DNA from: Algibacter pectinivorans
Lineage (GTDB): Bacteria; Bacteroidota; Bacteroidia; Flavobacteriales; Flavobacteriaceae
Length of the DNA stretch: 64,000 nt
Direction of reading: 5' to 3'
Assembly: GCF_900112595.1 (NCBI RefSeq)
Contig: NZ_FOMI01000008.1
Coordinates: 149,699-213,698 of the forward strand
This document shows, piece by piece, positions 25,372-34,936 of this stretch (position 1 is its first letter; each line of letters opens with the position of its first letter). The position numbers and the translations under genes are program-made. The notes below the pieces were generated by a model. It was not told the origin of the DNA. It did not search any database and saw only the letters and a list, made by a program, of their open reading frames with translations.

Positions 25372-28104
25372 ATGATAAAGAAACTTATATTAATAGTTTT
25401 AATTGGCTTTGCTAATACCGCAATGTCTCAAATTAAATTAGAGGGTATTGTTAAAGATAGCATAGGCGCGCCATTAGAATTGGCAAACGTAATAGCTATT
25501 AATCAAGAAACAAAAACCTTGCAGTCCTACGGCATTACAGATCAGGCAGGGTTTTACAGAATAAGTTTAGCTAAAAATGGTACATACAGTATACAGGTAA
25601 GTTATATAGGGATGAAAACCTATACCGAAACCATTACAATTGTAAATGACGATGTGGTTAAGGATATTGTTTTAGAAGCCGATAACGCCTTAGATGCAAT
25701 CGAGTTAACATACGAAATGCCTGTTACCGTAAAGGGCGATACCTTAATTTATAATGCCGATTCTTTTAAAAACGGAACAGAACGCAAGCTCGAAGATGTA
25801 TTAGAAAAACTTCCGGGTGTCGAAATAAATGATGATGGGCAAGTAGAAGTGGAAGGCAACGTGGTTAGCAAGTTAATGGTTAATGGAAAAGATTTTTTTG
25901 ATGGCGATACCAAATTAGGTATTAAAAACATTCCTTCCAATGCGGTCGATAAAATACAAGTACTCCGTAATTTTTCAGAAGTTGGTCAATTAAGTGGTGT
26001 TACCAATAATCAAGATAATGTTGCTATTAATATAAAACTTAAAGAAGGAAAAGAGAATTTTTGGTTTGGCAATATAACTGCAGGAGGAGGCGCTTCAACT
26101 AACGATGAACTCTACATTTTGCAGCCAAAATTATTTTATTATAGCCCTAAGTTTAGCTTAAACTTTATTGGCGATTTAAATAATACAGGCGATTTAGCTT
26201 TAACGCGCCAAGATTTGCGTGGTTTTGGTGGTGGTTTTAGAGCGCCAAGTAGAAGCAGCGGAACAAGTATTAGTTTAGGAAATAACAGTCTTAATTTTTT
26301 AACGTCGCAAAACAATGCTTTAGAAATTAAAAACAAATTGGCGGCAACAAATTTTAGTTATTCGCCTAACAAAAATTTAGATTTAAGTGGATTTGCTATT
26401 TTTAATAGTAGCAATATTTTATCAAAAGAAAAAAGTTTGGTGCAGTATACAGATTCCGATCTAGGGATTCCAGACGAAGCTACCGAGCAAAATAGCGAAG
26501 AACGTTCTAATCAAGGTTTACTAAAACTTAGTGCAGCCTATAAGCCTAATATTAATAATCAATTAGACTATGATATTTTAGGGCGATTCTCTAAAGATAC
26601 ACAAAATCAAAACTTATTTTCTTCTGTTCTTGGTAATACCACACAGTTAGATGAAGCTACGCCTTTTAGTATTAGTCAAAGTTTAAATTATTATTACACC
26701 TTAAACGAAACTAATATTTTTGCTTTTGAAGGCCAACATTTAATTAAAAATGAAGATCCGTTTTACAATGCATTATTGTTAAATGATCCTGATAATAATG
26801 AGGATGAAGACAATGATGCTTTTGATACAACTGCAGATGCCATAGGGTTTTTAACAAATTTAGATTATTACGATATTGGGCAAAATAAACGTATAAAATC
26901 GAACCAAGTTGATGCTAAAATTGATTATTACAATATTCTTAATGCCAAGAGTAATATCAATTTTACCTTAGGAACTATTTATAGCCGACAAGAGTTTAAC
27001 TCGAAGATCTTTCAGTTTTTAGAAGATGGTTCACAGTTTGAACCAACCCCAAGTTTTAATGATGGTTTAGCAAAAAATGACACCGAGTATAATTTTACCG
27101 ATGTATATTTAGGAGCACATTATACTTTAAAAACGGGTAAGTTTACCATAACACCAGGGTTTTCTGTACATGCCTACGGAAATAAAAATACCCAGTTTGG
27201 TGAAACGTTCGAAGATAGTTTCTTTAAGCTGTTACCAGATTTCGAAACCCGAATTCAGCTTAAAAAAAGCGAAAGTTTAACACTGCGCTATCAAATGCAA
27301 AATCAGTTTACCGATGTTACAAATTTAGCACAGGGCTTAGTATTTAATAGTTTTAGTAGCATTCAATACGGCGAGCCAGAACTACAAAATGCCTTATCGC
27401 ATAATTTAAGTTTGTTTTACAGAAGTTTTAATCTTTTTAATTACACTAATGTGTATGCGCGACTTGCTTATAATAAGAATATCGATCAAATACGAAGTCT
27501 AACAGATTTTGATAATGTAATAAGAACAAGTACATTTTTTAACTCTAATTTTGCCGATGAAAGTGTTTCGGCTAGCGGTCGTGTACAACGTACTTTTGGG
27601 AAATTGCAAGCCGGAATTACAACTGGTTTAAACTACAGTAAAATTAATCAGTTTATTCAAGGGCAGCAGTCGTTAAACGAGCAGTTTACACAAAGCTACA
27701 CACCAGAATTACGAACTAATTTTAGAGAAGCACCAAACGCTAGGTTAAGATACCGTTATAGCGTTTCAAATAACGATCAAGGTTCTAGTTCTACAAAGTT
27801 TGTTACTAAGGCGCCATCTATTAATTTTGATGCCTACATTTGGAAGTCGGTAACTTTCGAAACCGATTTTACATATAGCAATCAGGACGATGGTGTAAAC
27901 CCATCACAATCCTTTAAAACTTGGGATGCCTCGTTAGCATACCGAAAAAATGAGGGATCCAAATGGGAATATGTTTTAAAAGCTACTAATTTATTAGATA
28001 TAGATTCTCGAGTACGAAATAGTGCAACAAACTTGTCTGTTTTTAGTTCAGAAACGTTTATTCAGCCTCGATTTGTAACTTTAAGAATACGTTACGAGTT
28101 GTAA
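25372..28104 (+). CDS. TonB-dependent receptor-like outer membrane protein
   Basis: The 910-residue protein has a signal peptide (MIKKLILIVLIGFANTAMSQ) and a carboxypeptidase-regulatory-like beta domain (about 22-110; GIVKDSIGAPLELANVIA). A plug-like domain follows (about 110-225; LEDVLEKLPGVEINDDGQVEV, VMVNGK-like KLMVNGKDFFDGD). A long barrel region ends in an aromatic-rich strand RFVTLRIRYEL. Such receptors import large substrates across the outer membrane with TonB energy. The substrate is unknown; with no SusD gene beside it, a polysaccharide locus is unlikely. It pairs with the GLPGLI gene upstream. Confidence 0.88.
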   Translation: MIKKLILIVLIGFANTAMSQIKLEGIVKDSIGAPLELANVIAINQETKTLQSYGITDQAGFYRISLAKNGTYSIQVSYIGMKTYTETITIVNDDVVKDIVLEADNALDAIELTYEMPVTVKGDTLIYNADSFKNGTERKLEDVLEKLPGVEINDDGQVEVEGNVVSKLMVNGKDFFDGDTKLGIKNIPSNAVDKIQVLRNFSEVGQLSGVTNNQDNVAINIKLKEGKENFWFGNITAGGGASTNDELYILQPKLFYYSPKFSLNFIGDLNNTGDLALTRQDLRGFGGGFRAPSRSSGTSISLGNNSLNFLTSQNNALEIKNKLAATNFSYSPNKNLDLSGFAIFNSSNILSKEKSLVQYTDSDLGIPDEATEQNSEERSNQGLLKLSAAYKPNINNQLDYDILGRFSKDTQNQNLFSSVLGNTTQLDEATPFSISQSLNYYYTLNETNIFAFEGQHLIKNEDPFYNALLLNDPDNNEDEDNDAFDTTADAIGFLTNLDYYDIGQNKRIKSNQVDAKIDYYNILNAKSNINFTLGTIYSRQEFNSKIFQFLEDGSQFEPTPSFNDGLAKNDTEYNFTDVYLGAHYTLKTGKFTITPGFSVHAYGNKNTQFGETFEDSFFKLLPDFETRIQLKKSESLTLRYQMQNQFTDVTNLAQGLVFNSFSSIQYGEPELQNALSHNLSLFYRSFNLFNYTNVYARLAYNKNIDQIRSLTDFDNVIRTSTFFNSNFADESVSASGRVQRTFGKLQAGITTGLNYSKINQFIQGQQSLNEQFTQSYTPELRTNFREAPNARLRYRYSVSNNDQGSSSTKFVTKAPSINFDAYIWKSVTFETDFTYSNQDDGVNPSQSFKTWDASLAYRKNEGSKWEYVLKATNLLDIDSRVRNSATNLSVFSSETFIQPRFVTLRIRYEL

Positions 28105-28118
28105 TATAATGGGTTAGG

Positions 28119-28148
28119 CATCCCGAATTAACACTCGGGATGTCATTT
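28119..28148 (+). terminator. Terminator after the TonB receptor gene
   Basis: A CATCCCGA/TCGGGATG stem with an 8-base loop lies 15 bases past the stop. The T tract after it is short, so strength is uncertain. Confidence 0.6.
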
Positions 28149-28236
28149 TAAATCCTCAAGGTTTTCTTTTCTTTTTGTGCTGAAATATGAGCAATAAGAA
28201 AAAATCAAAAAAATATATTAAATTCTTCATTTTATC

Positions 28237-28267
28237 TTTGCAGAATTAAGAAACAATAATATATTTG
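28237..28267 (+). promoter_or_regulatory. Promoter of tRNA-Tyr
   Basis: TTTG, 19 bases, TATATTTG is an exact consensus match. The -7 box ends 11 bases before the tRNA. Confidence 0.85.
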
Positions 28268-28278
28268 CGGTCAGTTTT

Positions 28279-28360
<82 letters not shown>

Positions 28361-28370
28361 CTTAACTAGA

Positions 28371-28396
28371 AAAGTCTGCCTTGGCAGACTTTTTTT
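28371..28396 (+). terminator. Terminator of tRNA-Tyr
   Basis: AAAGTCTGCC/GGCAGACTTT with a 2-base loop followed by a T run. From here to about 28617 I see no gene or structure. Confidence 0.88.
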
Positions 28397-28617
28397 ATTT
28401 CTATAAAAATGTAAAACCTATTTTAGTGTTTTTATAGAAACGAAAAAGTAAGCTGTAATAACTGCGTTCCTTTTCATTTTTAGGAGTGGGGTACAGGGCT
28501 ATGTAATCCTGTTCTACTTAGTTTAGCTTTATAAAACAGATTATTATTCTAACGTAACTTTTTCTTTAGGCAATAAAGGAACAAGAATATTTAATCCTGT
28601 GCTTTACTCACTTCTAC

Positions 28618-28649
28618 TTGTAAATTCTAATGCATTATAGTTAGATTTG
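28618..28649 (+). promoter_or_regulatory. Promoter of the LRR-kinase gene
   Basis: TTG, 21 bases, TAGATTTG fits the consensus. It ends 18 bases before the ATG at 28668. Confidence 0.6.
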
Positions 28650-28667
28650 CACGCAGAAAATATATTC

Positions 28668-29969
28668 ATGACACATACTTTAGAAGCATTGCAATCTGGA
28701 CAGCTAATTGGCCTTAAAAGATTAAAATTAGCCTGTGGGTTAAAAACATTTCCAGAGGACATTTTAAAACTAGCCGATACCTTAGAAATTCTAGATTTAT
28801 CGGGTAACGACCTTTCTACATTGCCAGATAGTTTTGCCCAACTAAAGAAATTAAGAATTTTATTTTTTGCAAATAATAAGTTTACAGTCTTTCCTTCGGT
28901 TTTAGCTCGGTGTCCTGATTTGAGTATGATTGGTTTTAAATTCAATCATATTACAACAGTTCCTGAGGATGCATTTCCACCCAAACTAAACTGGCTTATT
29001 TTAACTGATAATAAAATTAAGACATTACCAAAAAGTTTAGGACAAGCAGTTAGGCTCCGTAAATGTGCCTTATCAGGAAATAAAATTGAAGCATTACCCG
29101 TCGAAATGGCAAACTGTGTAAACTTGGAGCTTTTACGTATTTCGGCAAACCATTTAAAGGTGATTCCTAATTGGTTATTTAAGTTGCCTAAATTATCATG
29201 GATAGCCTTTGGAGGAAATCCTGCAGCGCAAAGCATACCAGGTGAGAACAATCTAGAATCGTATAATTGGGACCATTTCACTATTAAAACGTTAATTGGC
29301 GAGGGTGCTTCTGGATTTATTTCCCACGCACATTGGGAGCAAAAGCAAGAGGATGTTGCTATAAAAGTGTTTAAAGGCGCGGTAACTAGCGATGGTTTAC
29401 CCGAAGATGAAATGGATGCCTCCATAGCGGCCGGAAACCATAAGAATTTAATACCTATTTTGGGTAAAATAAAAAATCATCCAGATGGTAAAAGTGCTTT
29501 AATAATGGAACTTATAGCATCCAATTATAGTAATTTAGGAAATCCTCCAAGTTTAGAAACATGCACAAGAGATGTATTTGATGAAACCTCTAGTTTTACG
29601 GCTAGCCAGTTGCTAAAAATAGCTAAGGGTATGGCTTCGGTAAGTACACAATTACATGAAAAGGGTATTAATCATGGCGATTTTTATGCACATAATATCT
29701 TAATAAATAAAACAGCAGATTGTTATTTAGGCGATTTTGGAGCAGCTAGTTTTTATAATGTAAATTGGGAAATTGCACCAAATATACAACGCATAGAAGT
29801 AAGAGCTTTTGGGTGCCTGTTAGAAGATGTTTTACATGTAGTTAACCAAGATACTTTTAACGATGGCCAACTTAATAATTGGCTAAAACTAATACAAGAA
29901 TGTACTAAGCCAGAGGTAATAGAGCGCCCTAGTTTTTCAGAAATTACAGAGGTTTTAAATACTTTTTAA
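28668..29969 (+). CDS. Leucine-rich repeat protein fused to a protein kinase
   Basis: The ATG at 28668 is chosen; a TTG 21 bases upstream lies inside the promoter -7 box. Residues about 10-195 hold some eight leucine-rich repeats (LEILDLSGNDLSTLP, LNWLILTDNKIKTLP, LRKCALSGNKIEALP). Residues about 205-433 are a eukaryotic-like kinase: glycine loop GEGASGFISHA, VAIK lysine K233, catalytic loop HGDFYAHNIL with D338 (Gly in place of the usual Arg of HRD), and DFG at 356-358. The kinase looks active. No membrane segment is seen, so it is cytoplasmic. LRRs may select the substrate. It has its own promoter and terminator. Confidence 0.88.
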   Translation: MTHTLEALQSGQLIGLKRLKLACGLKTFPEDILKLADTLEILDLSGNDLSTLPDSFAQLKKLRILFFANNKFTVFPSVLARCPDLSMIGFKFNHITTVPEDAFPPKLNWLILTDNKIKTLPKSLGQAVRLRKCALSGNKIEALPVEMANCVNLELLRISANHLKVIPNWLFKLPKLSWIAFGGNPAAQSIPGENNLESYNWDHFTIKTLIGEGASGFISHAHWEQKQEDVAIKVFKGAVTSDGLPEDEMDASIAAGNHKNLIPILGKIKNHPDGKSALIMELIASNYSNLGNPPSLETCTRDVFDETSSFTASQLLKIAKGMASVSTQLHEKGINHGDFYAHNILINKTADCYLGDFGAASFYNVNWEIAPNIQRIEVRAFGCLLEDVLHVVNQDTFNDGQLNNWLKLIQECTKPEVIERPSFSEITEVLNTF

Positions 29970-29976
29970 ATAAAAA

Positions 29977-30007
29977 AAATCCGTAACTAAAAATTACAGA
30001 TTTTTGT
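29977..30007. terminator. Bidirectional terminator between convergent genes
   Basis: An AAAATC-GTAA/TTAC-GATTTT hairpin with A and T runs on either side separates the LRR-kinase gene (+) from the coiled-coil protein gene (-). Confidence 0.7.
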
Positions 30008-30028
30008 ATAAGTTGTAGAAATAAGAAT

Positions 30029-30658
30029 TTATTTTCCTTTTTTCTGTTTATTAATCTCGTCTTGTAACTGGCGTCTCACTTTTTGTTCGCGCTCTAATGC
30101 TGTTCTGCGGTGCTCATCAAATTCTTCTTCAATTTCAGCTAAATTATGATTTGCTTTTCTGGTTATAGCATTACTATTTTTAAACTTGTAAATAAACAAA
30201 ATTAGTAACGCTAATAAAGCACCAATAATAGACCACATAAGTACATTGTAGTTTATTTTGCTCATTTGCATTCCAAAAAGAGAAATATTGTTTTTTTCGG
30301 AGTTTGTGGTTTCTAAATCGGATTGCGTATTAGAAAGATTCGCCTTTAAAGCCGAAATTTCTTTAGCCTGCGCAGAAACTACAGCCTTTGTTTCTGCTAA
30401 ATTTTTATGTACTGTTTTTAGAGAATCTAGAGTATGCGCGCGTAACGCTAATAACATACTCAACTTAACGGCCTCGTAGGGTTGCCCGTTAGTGCCTTTA
30501 AAATTTCCAGATTTTTTTAGAATATATTCAAATTGATTATCAATAGTTCCTTTATATAAGGATAATTGGTCGTCGTCTTCAGTAGTGTTTTGAGAAAATG
30601 AATTAAAGCTTAGTAAACAGCTAAATAATAGTAGACATAAAGATTTGATAGGATTCAT
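30029..30658 (-). CDS. Exported coiled-coil protein with one membrane segment
   Basis: The 209-residue protein has a signal peptide (MNPIKSLCLLLFSCLLSFNS ending FSQ) and a folded or acidic region to residue 70. A coiled coil follows (about 75-125; LAETKAVVSAQAKEISALKA), then one membrane helix (about 140-160; VLMWSIIGALLALLILFIYKF) and a charged cytoplasmic coiled coil to the end (EEEFDEHRRTALEREQKVRRQ). I have seen similar flavobacterial proteins labelled tRNA methyltransferase; nothing here supports that. The role is unknown, perhaps a scaffold. Confidence 0.65.
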   Translation of the reverse strand: MNPIKSLCLLLFSCLLSFNSFSQNTTEDDDQLSLYKGTIDNQFEYILKKSGNFKGTNGQPYEAVKLSMLLALRAHTLDSLKTVHKNLAETKAVVSAQAKEISALKANLSNTQSDLETTNSEKNNISLFGMQMSKINYNVLMWSIIGALLALLILFIYKFKNSNAITRKANHNLAEIEEEFDEHRRTALEREQKVRRQLQDEINKQKKGK

Positions 30659-30730
30659 TTTAAATGCTTTTTGGTTGTATTTGGTTTGCGAATTTAAAAA
30701 ATATAGTTAATTAATCGATTAAAAATCAAT

Positions 30731-30754
30731 AAAAAGCCTCATAAAAATGAGGCT
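30731..30754 (-). terminator. Terminator after the GAPDH gene
   Basis: On the minus strand an AGCCTCAT/ATGAGGCT stem with a 4-base loop is followed by five T, 63 bases past the GAPDH stop. Confidence 0.85.
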
Positions 30755-30816
30755 ATTTTATATACGAATAGAATTCAATAATAGATTATTAAAAATACGT
30801 TTAAATTTAATAGGTA

Positions 30817-32265
30817 TTAATAATAGGTATAACGTCTTACCTTGGCAATATATTTTGCAAGCCTAATAACTTGATGGCTGTAACCATATTCGTTATCATA
30901 CCAAATGTATAAAATGATGTTTTTACCATCTTTTCTAACAATGGTAGCTTTACTATCGTAAATGGATGGAGCAGAACAGCCAACAATATCGCTAGATACC
31001 AGTTCGTCGCTTAATTCAAATTTAATTTGTTCTACCAAATCGCCTTCTAAGGCATATTTTTTTAAAACCGAATTTACGCCTATAAGCGAGGTTTTATTTT
31101 TAATTTCTAAATTTAAAATGGCTAAAGATCCATTTGGTACAGGTACCCTAATTGCGTTGGATGTTAATTTGCCCTCTAAACTGGGTAATGCTTTGGCCAC
31201 CGCACTTCCAGCTCCGGTTTCTGTAATTACCATATTAAGGGCTGCCGCTCTTCCACGGCGGTATTTACCATGAAAATTATCGACTAAATTTTGGTCGTTA
31301 GTATAGGCATGTATAGTTTCTAAATGGCCACTTTTTACGCCGAAACTTTCATCAATAACTTTTAAAATTGGGGTTATGGCATTTGTAGTACATGAGGCTG
31401 CCGAAAATATGTCTATTTGCTCTGGGTTGTTTTCCTTATGGTTTACACCATGCACTATATTTGGAATGCCTTTTCCTGGCGCTGTTAATAAAACCTTTTT
31501 AACGCCTTTCGATTTTAAATGCTTACTCAAGGCTTCTTTATCTCTAAAGGCACCAGTATTGTCTATAACTAATGCGTTATTAATATTATAGGTCGTGTAA
31601 TCTATCTCCTCTGGCGTATTTGCCGAAATTATATGTACTGTAGTACCATTAATTATTAGAGCATTCTGCTTAGCATCAATTGTAACGTTACCCGAAAAAT
31701 CACCATGTACCGAGTCGTTACGTAAAAGGGCAGCTCTTTTTTCTAATATTTGCGTATCAATAGCTCCACGTGTTACAATGGCTCTTAAGCGCAATTGGCT
31801 CCCTTTTCCGGTACGCGCCATAAGTTCTCTGGCCACCAATCTACCAATTCTACCAAAACCATAAAGTACAACGTCTTTAGGATCAAAACTTCCATTTTTA
31901 CTGGCATCTTTGAGTTTGTGAGATACAAAGGCCTTAGCGTTATTATGCTTATTGTCGTCTAAATGGTATTCGTACGTTAGCTTTCCAATATCTAACTTGG
32001 CAGGAGGGACGTTTAGGGCTTTAATAGCTTGTGCAATTTCAACCGAATCGAAAATAGAAATAGGCTTTTGTACAAATTTACCAGCATATTCATGCAAGTT
32101 TAATATCTCGCTCACATTTCTATCTATTAATTGGTTTTTAAAAAGTACCAATTCAATCGATTTGTCATACCATAAATTGCTTACGGCTTTTATAAATTCT
32201 ACGGTTGCTTTTCTTCTATCAGCCTGAAAAGCTAATTCTTTTTCATAAGTTTTATTAGAACCCAT
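30817..32265 (-). CDS. Glyceraldehyde-3-phosphate dehydrogenase, long form
   Basis: The 482-residue enzyme oxidises glyceraldehyde-3-phosphate in glycolysis. From about residue 130 it is a normal GAPDH: dinucleotide fold VVLYGFGRIGRLVARELM, catalytic C292 in SAASCTTNAITP, the catalytic His region HAYTNDQNLVDNFHGKYRRGRAA, and the C-terminal WYDNEYGYSHQVI. Ordinary GAPDH has about 335 residues; this one has a 130-residue N-terminal helical extension, a layout known from other Bacteroidota. The extension has no recognised function. It is flanked by terminators on both sides, so it is monocistronic. Confidence 0.93.
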   Translation of the reverse strand: MGSNKTYEKELAFQADRRKATVEFIKAVSNLWYDKSIELVLFKNQLIDRNVSEILNLHEYAGKFVQKPISIFDSVEIAQAIKALNVPPAKLDIGKLTYEYHLDDNKHNNAKAFVSHKLKDASKNGSFDPKDVVLYGFGRIGRLVARELMARTGKGSQLRLRAIVTRGAIDTQILEKRAALLRNDSVHGDFSGNVTIDAKQNALIINGTTVHIISANTPEEIDYTTYNINNALVIDNTGAFRDKEALSKHLKSKGVKKVLLTAPGKGIPNIVHGVNHKENNPEQIDIFSAASCTTNAITPILKVIDESFGVKSGHLETIHAYTNDQNLVDNFHGKYRRGRAAALNMVITETGAGSAVAKALPSLEGKLTSNAIRVPVPNGSLAILNLEIKNKTSLIGVNSVLKKYALEGDLVEQIKFELSDELVSSDIVGCSAPSIYDSKATIVRKDGKNIILYIWYDNEYGYSHQVIRLAKYIAKVRRYTYY

Positions 32266-32344
32266 AATGTATAAAGTTTAGTTTGTGGTGTTTTGGCTAA
32301 AATACCATATTTCAAACGTTTTCGTAAAGCATTTTAACGAAAAA

Positions 32345-32383
32345 AATAACCCTTTAAATACTAAGTATATTTAAAGGGTTATT
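32345..32383 (-). terminator. Strong terminator after the DegP-type gene
   Basis: A perfect 16-bp stem AATAACCCTTTAAATA/TATTTAAAGGGTTATT with a 7-base loop. On the minus strand it runs into seven T. It lies 65 bases past the protease stop. Confidence 0.92.
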
Positions 32384-32447
32384 AAAATTAATTGGAACTG
32401 GATTTCGGTAATTAAAACCTATAATTGGTTTTAATTAAGTATATCAT

Positions 32448-33860
32448 CTATCTAAAATTATAGCGTTCTAAATCGCCATTGGTATTTATAACTTCTAGTC
32501 TTAAAGCTTCGTATCTAGATTTATTTCTTAAGGCACGTTGCACATCTTCTACATTTTTAACTTTAGTGTCGTTAATAGAGGTAATAATACAACCTTCTTC
32601 AATACCATTCTTTCTCCAATATTCGGCATATTGCTCATCCAGATCTACAATTTTTACACCGTAAGTCACATTATATTTCTTTAAATCTTTAGTTTTAGCA
32701 TCTTTAATGCGTCCTACTAGTGGCATAGTAAAAGTGTCGTTTTTAGCCAATGTAACAGGAATACTTTTTAAATCGCCATCTCTAGATACTATTAAGTTTA
32801 CCACATCGTTAGGACGTTTAGCACTTAAATGCCCAGTTAAATCAGAGAATTTAGATACTTTAATATTGTCAATCTCTTTAATAATGTCTCCTTTTTTAAT
32901 ACCAGCTTTTTCCGCACCAGAATCTGCAACAACATCATCAATATAAACACCTTCGGTATCTGTAACTCCAATTTTTTCGGCATTAATACTGTTTAAGGCA
33001 CCACCTTGTATCCCTAAAACACCATTTTGTACGTTACCAAACTCCATAATGTCTTCAATCACCTTTCTAGCAATATTACTAGGTACAGCAAAAGAATACC
33101 CAACATAAGAGCCCGTTTGCGATGTTATAGCGGTATTAATACCCACCAATTCACCATTGGTATTTACCAACGCACCACCAGAATTTCCTGGGTTAACTGC
33201 GGCATCGGTTTGTATAAACGATTGTCTGCTAGTACCCGATAAATCTCTAGATTTTGCACTAATAATACCCGCCGTAACCGTCGATGTTAAATTAAAAGGG
33301 TTACCAACCGCCAAAACCCACTCCCCAATTTTAGCGTTATCAGAATCCGCAAAAGTAACAAACGGTAATTCCTCCTCGGCATTAATTTTTAAAAGGGCAA
33401 TATCTGTTTTTTCGTCTGCGCCAACCAACTCCGCGGTATACGTTTTGTTGTTGTTTAAAGTAACAGACAGTTCGTGCGCATTTTTAATAACGTGGTTATT
33501 AGTAATTATATACCCATCGGCGTTAATAATCACACCAGAACCCGTGCCCGTTTGTGCGCGTTCAGACGATCGTCCAGAAAACAAATCTTGCATGGTATAA
33601 GTGCCTTTACTAAGTGTCACATTTTTAACATGCACCACGGCGTTTACCGTGTTTTCGGCAGCTACGGTAAAGTCTATTTTATCTTCGGCACTAAATAAAG
33701 GACGCGTATTGCTAGTAGGTAAAAACGTAGGGTTTTCGGCTGCCTGGGCAACAACAACGGGTTGTTTTTCTTCTAAAAAAAACGTGTATGCTCCCAAAGT
33801 AAAAATACCACCCAAAGCCGATACAAAAACTAATGTTAAAATCTTTTTCATATGCTTCAA
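32448..33860 (-). CDS. DegP/HtrA-type serine endoprotease
   Basis: The 470-residue periplasmic protease/chaperone has a signal or anchor segment (ILTLVFVSALGGIFTLGAYTFF) and a trypsin-like domain with the full triad: H123 in ITNNHVIKNA, D153 in KTDIALL and S227 in GNSGGALV. Two PDZ domains follow (about 290-370 with GVYIDDVVADSGAEKAGIKKGD, and about 385-470 with EEGCIITSINDTKVKN). This is the Do family layout for handling misfolded envelope proteins. It is monocistronic, ended by the strong terminator at 32345-32383. Confidence 0.95.
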   Translation of the reverse strand: MKHMKKILTLVFVSALGGIFTLGAYTFFLEEKQPVVVAQAAENPTFLPTSNTRPLFSAEDKIDFTVAAENTVNAVVHVKNVTLSKGTYTMQDLFSGRSSERAQTGTGSGVIINADGYIITNNHVIKNAHELSVTLNNNKTYTAELVGADEKTDIALLKINAEEELPFVTFADSDNAKIGEWVLAVGNPFNLTSTVTAGIISAKSRDLSGTSRQSFIQTDAAVNPGNSGGALVNTNGELVGINTAITSQTGSYVGYSFAVPSNIARKVIEDIMEFGNVQNGVLGIQGGALNSINAEKIGVTDTEGVYIDDVVADSGAEKAGIKKGDIIKEIDNIKVSKFSDLTGHLSAKRPNDVVNLIVSRDGDLKSIPVTLAKNDTFTMPLVGRIKDAKTKDLKKYNVTYGVKIVDLDEQYAEYWRKNGIEEGCIITSINDTKVKNVEDVQRALRNKSRYEALRLEVINTNGDLERYNFR

Positions 33861-33993
33861 TCTTATGTGTTTTAAAATTATTTCAATCTATTTAACGATT
33901 AAAAATAATTATTTATTGAATACATAAATTTGTTTTAACTTTTTTTAACGCTAATTTTAACGCTCATTTAACACTCCAAAAAAATCAGTATTT

Positions 33994-34077
33994 GGGCGCT
34001 ACCACAAGGGTCGGGCTATACATTACAAGTCCTCGGTCGTGCCTCCCTGTGGGCTTTCCATTGCTATCCCTAGCGCA
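33994..34077 (+). repeat. Dispersed intergenic repeat, copy D (shortest)
   Basis: It begins GGGCGCTACC and ends CCCTAGCGCA, so the ends pair as GCGCTA/TAGCGC. It keeps the core GTCGGGCTATACATTACAAGTCCTCG and CTGTGGGCTTTCC, with a shortened middle. It lies between the divergent DegP-type and dapF genes. Confidence 0.85.
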
Positions 34078-34145
34078 CTTACCAATAAAATGTAGCAATT
34101 AATAACTAGCTTTAATATTACCCTAAAAAATTTAAATCACTTCTT

Positions 34146-34153
34146 TATCTTTG
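34146..34153 (+). promoter_or_regulatory. -7 box directly before dapF
   Basis: TATCTTTG ends nine bases before the ATG at 34163. If used, the transcript would have almost no leader. No clear -33 TTTG is seen. Confidence 0.45.
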
Positions 34154-34162
34154 TGCTACATT

Positions 34163-34936
34163 ATGCAGCAAACTTTTTATAAATACCAAGGAACAGGGAA
34201 TGATTTTGTGATGATTGATAATCGTCAGCAAACATTCGATAAAAACGATACCAAACGCGTTGCTTTTTTATGCGACCGCCGGTTTGGAGTAGGAGCAGAC
34301 GGACTAATTTTACTAGAAAACCATCCAGAACACGATTTTAAAATGGTGTATTACAATGCCGATGGTAACGAAAGTACCATGTGTGGTAACGGTGGGCGTT
34401 GTTTAGTAGCCTTTGCTAAGCAATTGGGCGTTATTAAAGATAAAGCCGTTTTCGAGGCTATCGATGGTTTACATCATGCCACGGTAGAAGGCGATATTGT
34501 TAATTTACAAATGCTAGATGTGTCTAAAATCGAAACCCATAAAAGCCATGTGTTTTTAAATACAGGGTCGCCGCATCATGTACAATTCGAACCTAATATT
34601 GAAGATTTTAGTATTAAAATCCAAGGCGCTAATATTCGCTATGGCGAACCTTATAATGAGGCTGGTACCAATGTTAATTTTGTAAAAAAACAATCGGACA
34701 CAGAGTTTAGAGTGCGAACTTACGAGCGCGGTGTAGAGGACGAAACCTTGTCCTGCGGAACCGGTGTAACAGCCGTAGCTATTGCTATGCATTACATTGG
34801 TGAAACCGAAAAAAACCTAGTGCATTTAAATGTACAAGGCGGAAAACTAAAAGTAAGTTTTAATGTGGAGAACGGCGTTTATAAAAATGTATGGCTAAGT
34901 GGTCCTGCAAAACTGGTTTTTAAAGGTAGTATATGA
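34163..34936 (+). CDS. dapF: Diaminopimelate epimerase
   Basis: The 257-residue enzyme converts LL- to meso-diaminopimelate for lysine and peptidoglycan. The ATG at 34163 is chosen (MQQTFYKYQGTGNDFVMID); a TTG four codons earlier lies in the -7 box. The two catalytic cysteines are C74 in MCGNGGRC and C198 in LSCGTGVTAVA. It heads an operon: the GNAT gene starts in its stop codon (ATGA), and mltG and the DUF2279 gene follow without gaps. Confidence 0.96.
   Translation: MQQTFYKYQGTGNDFVMIDNRQQTFDKNDTKRVAFLCDRRFGVGADGLILLENHPEHDFKMVYYNADGNESTMCGNGGRCLVAFAKQLGVIKDKAVFEAIDGLHHATVEGDIVNLQMLDVSKIETHKSHVFLNTGSPHHVQFEPNIEDFSIKIQGANIRYGEPYNEAGTNVNFVKKQSDTEFRVRTYERGVEDETLSCGTGVTAVAIAMHYIGETEKNLVHLNVQGGKLKVSFNVENGVYKNVWLSGPAKLVFKGSI

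Noticed and set aside
33157..33600. 147-residue frame antisense to the DegP-type protease
   Set aside because: Shadow frame over the protease domain coding sequence; no family features.
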